This document shows positions 17,036 to 24,113 of a DNA stretch of 64,000 bases, piece after piece. Numbering within the stretch: the stretch's first letter is position 1; every line of letters starts with the position of its first letter. The notes beneath the pieces were generated by a model that was not told where the DNA came from, made no database searches, and was given only the letters and a program-made list of their open reading frames with translations. The position numbers and the translations under genes were made by a program. The DNA comes from Gallaecimonas sp045291545 (GTDB taxonomy: Bacteria > Pseudomonadota > Gammaproteobacteria > Enterobacterales > Gallaecimonadaceae): NCBI RefSeq assembly GCF_045291545.1, contig NZ_CP149514.1, positions 620,001 through 684,000 of the forward strand. The letters run 5' to 3'.

Positions 17036-17610
17036 AGATATTCTCCCCCTTTTATGATCGCGTACTGCGCTGGTCTGCGCATCCGGCGGCCAGCCGCTAT
17101 CTGGCCTTGATGAGCTTCACTGAATCCATTTTCTGGCCCATTCCAACCGATGTCATGCTGGCGCCTATGGCGCTGACGCAGCCCCGTAAAGCCTGGCGTT
17201 TTGCTGCACTGGCCACCGTGTTTTCGGTGCTCGGCGGTGCGGTCGGTTTTGCGCTGGGCTGGCTGTTATTTGAACCGGTAGTCATGCCTTTTGTGCATTT
17301 TATGGGCTACGAGCATAAGCTGGCTACTGCGCAAAGCTGGTTTGAACACTATGGTATCTGGGTCGTGCTGCTGGCCAGCTTCTCTCCGCTGCCCTACAAG
17401 GTGTTTACGGTCACCGCCGGGGTCATGCAGATGCTCTTTCTCCCCTTTATGCTGGTATCTCTGGTGGGCCGAGCCGCCCGATTCTTTCTGGTGGCCGGGC
17501 TGATGCGCATGGGGGGCCAGCCTATGGCCGACCGGTTGCGCCAGTATATAGACTGGATTGGCTGGCTGACGGTGCTGCTGGCTGTAGCGGCTTATGCCAT
17601 GTTGCGGTGA
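17032..17610 (+). CDS. yqaA: DedA/VTT-family inner-membrane protein YqaA
   Basis: This 192-residue polytopic membrane protein belongs to the SNARE-associated/DedA (VTT) superfamily, whose members are linked to lipid transport. It shows FTESIFWPIPTDVMLAPMAL near the N-terminus, a glycine-rich re-entrant-like segment (FSVLGGAVGFALGWLLFE), and the SFSPLPYKVFTVTAGVMQM motif. The frame is open upstream inside pcm; I chose the GTG at 17032, which overlaps the pcm stop and has AGGAA seven bases before it. It lies between pcm and nlpD, a common position in non-enteric Gammaproteobacteria. Confidence 0.88.
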   Translation: MKIFSPFYDRVLRWSAHPAASRYLALMSFTESIFWPIPTDVMLAPMALTQPRKAWRFAALATVFSVLGGAVGFALGWLLFEPVVMPFVHFMGYEHKLATAQSWFEHYGIWVVLLASFSPLPYKVFTVTAGVMQMLFLPFMLVSLVGRAARFFLVAGLMRMGGQPMADRLRQYIDWIGWLTVLLAVAAYAMLR

Positions 17611-17614
17611 ATAA

Positions 17615-18412
17615 ATGAGCTGGCGGCAACTGACAATAGGGCTACTTTGTCTGTTGCTGTCGGCTTGTGCAGCGAAACGGCCTGCGCCGGTGATATCGCT
17701 GTCACGTAACCTGCCAGTGGCGCAGGTGGTCAATTACGAACGGATCAGCGGCCACCGTTATCGGGTACACGAGGGTGATACCCTTTACTCCATTGCCTTT
17801 CGCGCTGGCTGGGATTACCGGGAACTGGCTCAGCGTAATCACCTTCGCGTACCTTATACCATCTACCCCGGACAACTGCTTTACCTGAACCAAATGCCTT
17901 CCTCTGCTGTTGCTGTTAGTACAAAAGCTCAAAAAAACAACAAAAAAACGTTTGCTAAGTCAGAATCACATCAGTACAGTCAAAGTCATGGCGTTAACAA
18001 AAACGCTACAAGTGCGGCTGAAAACCAGGCGATTGACTGGCGTTGGCCGACAACTGGGCCCCTGTTATTGGGCTTTGAACAAAAACAAAACGGCAATAAA
18101 GGGCTGGATATCGGCGGTAAGCGGGGCGACCCGGTTGTTGCCGCCGCTTCGGGGAAAGTGGTTTATGCCGGCAGTGCCTTACGCGGTTATGGCAAGTTAG
18201 TGATCATCAAGCACAACGATACCTACCTGAGCGCGTATGCACACAACGACAAACTACTGGTCAAGGAGCAACAGTGGGTTAAGGCCGGGCAAGAGATTGC
18301 TCGTAAAGGTGATAGCGGCAGCAACGCAATACAGTTGCACTTTGAGATACGCCGCCGTGGCCAAGCCATTAACCCGCTACTGAAACTGCCCAAAAGAGGA
18401 CAACAACAATGA
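17615..18412 (+). CDS. nlpD: Murein hydrolase activator lipoprotein NlpD
   Basis: The 265-residue outer-membrane lipoprotein activates the amidase AmiC during daughter-cell separation. A signal peptide ends in the lipobox LLSAC (Cys18). A LysM domain follows (about 48-92, YRVHEGDTLYSIAFRAGWDY), then an Asn/Ser/Lys-rich linker and a C-terminal LytM domain. The LytM zinc ligands are degenerate: NKGLDIGG stands where active enzymes have HxG-type motifs, as in E. coli NlpD, so it is an activator rather than a hydrolase. In relatives the main rpoS promoter lies inside nlpD, which is likely here too because only 38 bases separate the genes. Confidence 0.95.
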   Translation: MSWRQLTIGLLCLLLSACAAKRPAPVISLSRNLPVAQVVNYERISGHRYRVHEGDTLYSIAFRAGWDYRELAQRNHLRVPYTIYPGQLLYLNQMPSSAVAVSTKAQKNNKKTFAKSESHQYSQSHGVNKNATSAAENQAIDWRWPTTGPLLLGFEQKQNGNKGLDIGGKRGDPVVAAASGKVVYAGSALRGYGKLVIIKHNDTYLSAYAHNDKLLVKEQQWVKAGQEIARKGDSGSNAIQLHFEIRRRGQAINPLLKLPKRGQQQ

Positions 18413-18450
18413 CACGTTAGCAGTCAATCTACCGCTGTTGAGGAGGCGCT

Positions 18451-19407
18451 ATGGCCCGTAAAAAAGCAGAAAAAGATGACAACTTCACTGACAATGACGC
18501 CAGTGGTTCCGAGCTGCAGACCATAGAGAAGGAGCAGCAAGAAGAGATCCAACTCGGTGAGGATTTCCAGAAAAGTCTGGATGCCACGCAGATGTATCTG
18601 AGTGAAATTGGTTTCTCCCCCCTGCTCAGCGCTGAAGAAGAAGTGTTCTTCTCTCGTAAGGCTTTGCGCGGTTGCGAAGCATCCCGTAAACGGATGATCG
18701 AAAGTAACCTGCGTCTGGTGGTCAAAATAGCCCGTCGCTATAACAACAGAGGTATGGCCCTGCTGGATCTGATCGAGGAAGGTAACCTTGGCCTGATCCG
18801 TGCTGTTGAAAAGTTTGACCCGGAGCGGGGTTTCCGCTTCTCCACCTACGCAACCTGGTGGATCCGCCAGACCATTGAGCGGGCCATCATGAACCAAACC
18901 CGCACCATTCGCCTGCCTATCCACGTTGTCAAAGAACTTAACGTATATCTGCGTACCGCCCGTGAACTGGCGCAAAAGCTCGACCATGAACCCACGGTTG
19001 AGGATATTGCCAGCAAGCTTGAGAAATCGGTTGATGATGTCGCCAAAATGCTACGCCTTAATGAGCGTATCAGTTCGGTGGATACCCCCATCGGTGGTGA
19101 CAGCGACAAAGCACTGCTGGATGTTATCGCTGATGAAAAAGAGGGGGGGCCGGAGTTTCGGCTGCAAGACAGCGACATCCGCAACAGCCTACTGAAATGG
19201 CTGGACGAGCTAACCGATAAACAACGGGAGGTGCTGGCACGGCGCTTCGGTTTGCTGGGCTATGAGCCAGCCACCTTGGAAGAAGTCGGGCGGGAGATCG
19301 GCCTGACCCGCGAGCGGGTCAGACAGATCCAGGTCGAAGCATTACGGCGGCTGCGTGACAGGCTGCATCACGAAGGGCTGAGTGCCGAGTCCCTGTTTGG
19401 TGACTAA
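18451..19407 (+). CDS. rpoS: RNA polymerase sigma factor RpoS
   Basis: The 318-residue sigma-38 factor directs transcription of stationary-phase and general stress genes. Conserved regions appear in order: 1.2 (ATQMYLSEIGFSPLLSAEEE), 2 with RFSTYATWWIRQTIERAI for -10 recognition and melting, 3 with TARELAQKLDHEPT, and 4 with EVGREIGLTRERVRQIQVEA for -35 binding. The acidic N-terminus has the usual RpoS length, and the whole is slightly shorter than E. coli's 330. GAGGAGG (18439-18445) precedes the ATG. Its stop overlaps the mutS stop by four bases on the opposite strand, with no terminator between them. Confidence 0.97.
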   Translation: MARKKAEKDDNFTDNDASGSELQTIEKEQQEEIQLGEDFQKSLDATQMYLSEIGFSPLLSAEEEVFFSRKALRGCEASRKRMIESNLRLVVKIARRYNNRGMALLDLIEEGNLGLIRAVEKFDPERGFRFSTYATWWIRQTIERAIMNQTRTIRLPIHVVKELNVYLRTARELAQKLDHEPTVEDIASKLEKSVDDVAKMLRLNERISSVDTPIGGDSDKALLDVIADEKEGGPEFRLQDSDIRNSLLKWLDELTDKQREVLARRFGLLGYEPATLEEVGREIGLTRERVRQIQVEALRRLRDRLHHEGLSAESLFGD

Positions 19408-21953
19408 TCCTGTGCTTCATCCTTGAGTTGATAAAGCAGTAATAACGCCTGGCGAGGTGTCAGGCTATCCACATCCAACCCTTTGAGCCGGCTTATCACA
19501 GCCGGCTCTTCTGTCAGAGCCAGAGGCATTTGCTGGAGTGGCAAGGCGGCGGATGTGCCTTCAGTTTGCTCCAGTTCGCTCAGTTTCAGGCGAGCTGCAT
19601 TCACCACCGACTTGGGCACCCCTGCCAGCAAGGCCACTTGTAGCCCAAAGCTCTTTGAGGCCGGACCACTTTGTACGGCATGTAAAAAGGTGATGGTGTC
19701 ACCGTGTTCAACGGCATCCAGATGGACGTTATCGACCCCTTCAAGGGCTTCGGCAAGGGTGGTCAGTTCAAAATAATGGGTGGCAAACAGCGTCAGGGAA
19801 CGGCTTTTTCTGGCCAGATGCTCAGCACAGGCCCAGGCCAGTGACAGCCCATCGTAGGTTGAAGTGCCGCGGCCAATTTCATCCATCAACACTAGGCTGT
19901 TGGCGGTGGCATTATTCAAGATGGTGGCGGTTTCGGTCATCTCCACCATGAAGGTAGAGCGCCCCGACGCCAAATCATCAGCCGCACCGATGCGGGTAAA
20001 AATGCGGTCCACCAGGCCAATATCGGCGCTGTCAGCAGGAACATAGCTGCCAATATGCGCCAGCAAGGTGATCAGGGCCGTTTGGCGCATGTAAGTAGAT
20101 TTGCCCCCCATGTTCGGGCCGGTCACCATCAGCATATGCTGACTGTCAGTGAGCGCGACCGGGTTCGCAATGAAGGGCGCATCGAGCACCTGCTCGACAA
20201 CCGGGTGACGGCCGCCATCAATACGCAGGCCGCGCTGCTCGGACAGTGTTGGCCGGCAATAGTTGAGGCTCAGGCTCCGTTCGGCCAGGTTGGCCAGCAC
20301 GTCTAGCTCTGCACAGGCTGATGCCAGGTTGAGCAAGGCGTCAAGCACAGGGTGCAGCTGGTCAAAAAGGGCTTCGTAGAGTTGCTTTTCCAGAGCCAGA
20401 GCGCGGCCCTGACTGGTCAGCACTTTGTCTTCATATTCCTTGAGTTCAGGAATGATATAGCGCTCGGTGTTTTTCAGTGTCTGGCGGCGTACATAGTCAG
20501 AGGGGGCGAGGTGAGATTGCGCCCGCGTCAGCTCGATAAAATAGCCATGAACCTTGTTATAACCGACCTTCAGGGTGTTGATGCCGGTGCGTTGGCGTTC
20601 ACGTAACTCAATCTGCTCAAGAAAATCAGTGGCACCTTTGGCCAGCGCCCGGTATTCATCCAGCTCGGCGTTGTAACCGGGCCTGATCACGCCGCCATCG
20701 CGGATCAAGACCGGTGGGTTATCAACAATAGCGGCGTTCAACAACGCCAACAGTTGTGGCTGCTCTGCACAGTGCTGGCGCAGTTGTGCCAAGCGCCCAG
20801 ATTGCTCAGCCAGCTGGGTATTGATGGCCGGTAAGCACGCCAGGGCCTGACGTAACCGCAGCAGATCGCGTGGTCGGGCAGAGCGCAAGGCAATACGGGC
20901 CATCACCCGCTCCAGATCGCCGATTTGCTTGAGTGTGGCGCTAAGCTCTTCGTTCATACCGTTGCGTAGCTGGGTAATGGCGTCCAGGCGCAAGTTCAGA
21001 GTGCTGGAGTCACGCAGTGGCCGGTGCAGCCAACGGGCCAGTAAGCGTGAGCCCATGGCGGTGGCACAACCATCCAGCACCGCAAACAAAGTATTGTCCT
21101 GGCTGCCGGACAGGCTGTGGGTCAATTCCAGGTTACGCCGGGTGGCTGCATCCAGCACCACGGCATCATTTTGTGCTTCCAGCGCGATGCTGCGAATGTG
21201 GGGCAGGGCGGTGCGCTGGGTATCTTTAAGGTATTGCAGCAGGCAACCGGCGGCAGCGAGCCCCAACGTGGCCGCTTCAACACCAAAGCCGCGTAAATCC
21301 TGGGTACCGAATTGTTGGCAGAGGGTACGCCTGGCCGTATCCAGATCAAACTCCCACTGGGGCCGCCGGCGTAACCCTTTGCGCTCTGCGAGTAGTGGCA
21401 GAGCAAAGTCTTCCGGGTATAACAACTCGGCGGGGCGAGTGCGTTGTAGTTCGGCTCGCAGGTCGTCTTCGTTGTCTACTTCGCTAAGCAGAAAGCGGCC
21501 GGACCCCACATCCAAGGTGGCATAACCAAAACGCTGCTGATGGTGAAATACCGCTGCCAGCAGGTTGTCCTGTTTGTCGGCCAGTAAGGCTTCGTCAGAA
21601 ACTGTGCCAGGAGTGACAATTCTCACCACCTTGCGCTCGACCGGGCCTTTACTGGTTGCCGGGTCGCCCACTTGCTCGCAAATAGCCACCGACTCACCCA
21701 ATGCCACCAGCTTGGCCAGATAGCCCTCTACGGCATGATAAGGCACCCCAGCCATGGGGATCTTTTCGCCCCCGCTTTGGCCTCGGGCTGTTAGCGAGAT
21801 GTCCAGTAGTGACGCCGCCTTGCGGGCATCATCGTAAAAAAGCTCGTAGAAATCCCCCATTCTGTAGAACAACAGAATGTGCGGGTGCTCCGCCTTAATC
21901 CGCAGGTATTGCTGCATCATCGGCGTGTGGTGGTCCAGTGGTTGCGACGTCAT
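19404..21953 (-). CDS. mutS: DNA mismatch repair protein MutS
   Basis: The 849-residue ATPase recognises mismatches and small loops and recruits MutL. The N-terminal domain holds LFYRMGDFYELFYDDA with the mismatch-contacting Phe-x-Glu. Connector, core and clamp domains follow. The ATPase domain shows TGPNMGGKSTYMRQ as P-loop, LVLMDEIGRGTSTYDG as Walker B region and ATHYFELTTL as the H-loop. I chose the ATG at 21953 because it reproduces the length of the E. coli N-terminus; another in-frame ATG lies at 21968. It converges on rpoS, the well-known rpoS-mutS neighbourhood, and is divergent from pncC. Confidence 0.96.
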   Translation of the reverse strand: MTSQPLDHHTPMMQQYLRIKAEHPHILLFYRMGDFYELFYDDARKAASLLDISLTARGQSGGEKIPMAGVPYHAVEGYLAKLVALGESVAICEQVGDPATSKGPVERKVVRIVTPGTVSDEALLADKQDNLLAAVFHHQQRFGYATLDVGSGRFLLSEVDNEDDLRAELQRTRPAELLYPEDFALPLLAERKGLRRRPQWEFDLDTARRTLCQQFGTQDLRGFGVEAATLGLAAAGCLLQYLKDTQRTALPHIRSIALEAQNDAVVLDAATRRNLELTHSLSGSQDNTLFAVLDGCATAMGSRLLARWLHRPLRDSSTLNLRLDAITQLRNGMNEELSATLKQIGDLERVMARIALRSARPRDLLRLRQALACLPAINTQLAEQSGRLAQLRQHCAEQPQLLALLNAAIVDNPPVLIRDGGVIRPGYNAELDEYRALAKGATDFLEQIELRERQRTGINTLKVGYNKVHGYFIELTRAQSHLAPSDYVRRQTLKNTERYIIPELKEYEDKVLTSQGRALALEKQLYEALFDQLHPVLDALLNLASACAELDVLANLAERSLSLNYCRPTLSEQRGLRIDGGRHPVVEQVLDAPFIANPVALTDSQHMLMVTGPNMGGKSTYMRQTALITLLAHIGSYVPADSADIGLVDRIFTRIGAADDLASGRSTFMVEMTETATILNNATANSLVLMDEIGRGTSTYDGLSLAWACAEHLARKSRSLTLFATHYFELTTLAEALEGVDNVHLDAVEHGDTITFLHAVQSGPASKSFGLQVALLAGVPKSVVNAARLKLSELEQTEGTSAALPLQQMPLALTEEPAVISRLKGLDVDSLTPRQALLLLYQLKDEAQD

Positions 21954-22006
21954 CGGTGGCGTAAGCATAATAGCGATTCAAGTACTGGCCGAGAGTCTAT
22001 CAAAAG

Positions 22007-22510
22007 ATGCCTGCGCAAATCCCTACCTGGGCACAGATCCAGGCGTTAGCTGCTCAGCTGGGCGAGCTTGCTGTTCGCCAGCAGCTGACACTGACAACCG
22101 CTGAGTCCTGTACGGGAGGCCTGCTGGCGGCAGCCATCACTGATATTGCTGGCAGTTCTGGCTGGTTTGAACAGGGCATTATCAGTTATGCCAACGCCGT
22201 CAAAACCCGGTTGCTGGGGGTGGAAACAACGGCGTTGGCAGAGCACGGCGCCGTTTCTGAAGTAGTGGTCAGGCAAATGGCGTTAGGTGCGCGCCAATTG
22301 GCCGGCGCCGACTGGGCTATGGCAACCAGTGGTATTGCCGGCCCCGGTGGTGGTTCGCTAGCCAAGCCGGTGGGTACGGTCTGGTTCGCCTGGGCCGGGC
22401 CGGACGGCGCTGTCTGCCAGTGCTGCCACTTTGCCGGTGACCGGCAGGCCATACGCTGGCAGGCGGTACACTACGCCTTGCAGCAACTACAGGAAAAAAT
22501 CTCTGCTTAA
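22007..22510 (+). CDS. pncC: Nicotinamide-nucleotide amidase (CinA C-terminal family)
   Basis: The 167-residue enzyme deamidates NMN to nicotinic acid mononucleotide in NAD recycling. It is the stand-alone CinA-C domain: LTLTTAESCTGGLLAAAIT contains the catalytic Ser/Lys-type site, followed by FEQGIISYANAVKTRLLGV, GAVSEVVVRQMALGAR and the ATSGIAGPGGGSLAKPVGTVW signature. It is immediately upstream of recA, the usual position in Gammaproteobacteria, but recA has its own SOS promoter. Only about 50 bases separate it from the divergent mutS start, so promoters for both must overlap. Confidence 0.94.
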   Translation: MPAQIPTWAQIQALAAQLGELAVRQQLTLTTAESCTGGLLAAAITDIAGSSGWFEQGIISYANAVKTRLLGVETTALAEHGAVSEVVVRQMALGARQLAGADWAMATSGIAGPGGGSLAKPVGTVWFAWAGPDGAVCQCCHFAGDRQAIRWQAVHYALQQLQEKISA

Positions 22511-22513
22511 CAC

Positions 22514-22541
22514 TTGATACTGTACAGTCATACAGTATACT
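22514..22541 (+). promoter_or_regulatory. recA promoter with LexA (SOS) box
   Basis: TTGATA (22514-22519) and TATACT (22536-22541) with a 16-base spacer form the promoter. Within it lies CTGT-N8-ACAG (22520-22535), the core of a LexA operator whose outer bases also match (22518-22537). LexA would cover the spacer and both boxes, the same geometry as in E. coli recA. Confidence 0.93.
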
Positions 22542-22584
22542 GCATCACAACTACTGTTTACCGCCTAACCTGTCGGGAGCCACA

Positions 22585-23634
22585 ATGGACGACAACAAAC
22601 AGAAAGCCTTGACCGCCGCCCTCGGCCAGATTGAACGCCAGTTTGGTAAGGGCTCCATCATGCGCATGGGGGAAAACCAAGTACTGAATGTGGAATCGGT
22701 GTCCACTGGCTCACTGGGTTTGGATATTGCGCTGGGTATTGGCGGTTTGCCGTTTGGCCGGGTAGTAGAAATTTTTGGTCCGGAATCCTCCGGTAAAACC
22801 ACACTGACCCTGCAAGTCATCGCGGAAGCCCAGAAAATGGGTAAAACCTGTGCCTTTATTGATGCCGAACATGCGCTGGATCCAATCTACGCACGCAAGC
22901 TGGGTGTAAACGTTGACGACCTGCTGGTTTCTCAGCCTGATACCGGTGAGCAAGCCCTAGAGATCTGCGACATGCTGGTACGTAGCGGTGCCGTGGATGT
23001 GGTGATTGTCGACTCGGTAGCCGCGTTGACGCCGAAAGCTGAAATTGAAGGTGAAATGGGGGATTCCCATGTCGGCCTGCAGGCACGCCTGATGTCGCAG
23101 GCGCTGCGTAAACTGACCGCCAACATCAAAAAATCCAATACATTGTGTATCTTCATCAACCAGATCCGGATGAAGATCGGTGTTATGTTCGGTAATCCGG
23201 AAACCACCACCGGCGGTAATGCCCTGAAGTTTTATGCCTCTGTGCGCCTGGATATCCGCCGTACTGGTGCGGTAAAAGAAGGCGACGAAGTGGTGGGCAA
23301 TGAAACCCGCGTAAAAGTGGTCAAAAATAAAGTGGCTCCGCCCTTCAAACAGGCTGAATTCCAGATCATGTACGGCGCTGGTACCTCAAAAGAGGCGGAG
23401 CTGATTGACTTGGGTGTGGCACAGAAACTGGTTGATAAAGCCGGTGCCTGGTACAGCTACCAGGGCGACAAAATTGGCCAGGGTAAATCCAACGCTTCTC
23501 GTTTCTTGAAAGACAATCCACAGATTGCCGGTGAACTGGAAGGCAAACTGCGCGAAATGCTGCTGGTGAGTAATACCAAGCCGGTAGAAGATGATGAACC
23601 GTTGGCTGAAGCGTTACCCGGAGACAACCTCTGA
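22585..23634 (+). CDS. recA: Recombinase RecA
   Basis: The 349-residue protein forms nucleoprotein filaments for strand exchange and stimulates LexA self-cleavage. Walker A is GPESSGKT (65-72), followed by AFIDAEHALDP, the DNA-binding loop L1 region EGEMGDSHVGLQARLMSQALRKLT (in two parts), and L2 around NQIRMKIGVMFGNPETTTGGNALKF. The acidic C-terminal tail (VEDDEPLAEALPGD) is present. The gene sits under a LexA-box promoter 44 bases upstream of the start and runs directly into recX. Confidence 0.98.
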   Translation: MDDNKQKALTAALGQIERQFGKGSIMRMGENQVLNVESVSTGSLGLDIALGIGGLPFGRVVEIFGPESSGKTTLTLQVIAEAQKMGKTCAFIDAEHALDPIYARKLGVNVDDLLVSQPDTGEQALEICDMLVRSGAVDVVIVDSVAALTPKAEIEGEMGDSHVGLQARLMSQALRKLTANIKKSNTLCIFINQIRMKIGVMFGNPETTTGGNALKFYASVRLDIRRTGAVKEGDEVVGNETRVKVVKNKVAPPFKQAEFQIMYGAGTSKEAELIDLGVAQKLVDKAGAWYSYQGDKIGQGKSNASRFLKDNPQIAGELEGKLREMLLVSNTKPVEDDEPLAEALPGDNL

Positions 23635-24080
23635 GTGACAGTGATCTGCAACAGGTAGCCCTGCGGCTACTGAGCATGCGAGAACATAGCCCCCGTGAGC
23701 TGGCAGACAAGCTAGCCCACCGGGGCTTTTTGTCATCTGAAATTCAGCCACTAATTGACAAGCTGCTTGCGCAAGGGTGGCTTGACCATTACCGTTATGC
23801 CGAAAGTGCGGTTCGGCGCTTGCTGCAAAAGGGTTATGGCCCGATGCGCATCAAGGCAGAACTTAGCCAGAAGGGTATTGATGACCAGGTGGCAGGGCAG
23901 GTGCTAGCGGCTACCGAGGTCGACTGGTTCGCACTGGCCCAATCAGCCTATAATAAGCGGTTTTCCGACACGGCTATTGTAAATAGCCAGGATTGGGGTA
24001 AAAGGGCCCGTTTTCTGGCCAACAAAGGGTTCAGTGCCGAACAGGTTCGCGCCGTACTGGCTGGCGTTGAGCGCCGCTGA
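23631..24080 (+). CDS. recX: Recombination regulator RecX, probable CTG start
   Basis: RecX caps or destabilises RecA filaments and is normally co-transcribed with recA. The helical RecX repeats are visible: REHSPRELADKLAHRGF, GWLDHYRYAESAVRRLLQKGYGPMRIKAELSQKGI and DWGKRARFLANKGFSAEQVRAVL. The first ATG in frame is at 23676 and gives 134 residues, but it lacks a ribosome site and cuts the first helix. The frame continues upstream without ATG, GTG or TTG to a CTG at 23631, which overlaps the recA stop as CTGA and has GGAG (23620-23623) seven bases before it; this adds LSDSDLQQVALRLLS, matching the helix before the REHS motif in other RecX proteins. I therefore propose 149 residues from CTG. 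Confidence 0.85.
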   Translation: MSDSDLQQVALRLLSMREHSPRELADKLAHRGFLSSEIQPLIDKLLAQGWLDHYRYAESAVRRLLQKGYGPMRIKAELSQKGIDDQVAGQVLAATEVDWFALAQSAYNKRFSDTAIVNSQDWGKRARFLANKGFSAEQVRAVLAGVERR

Positions 24081-24113
24081 CCCGCATCAGGATGACAAAT
24101 CACAGGATTCTCC

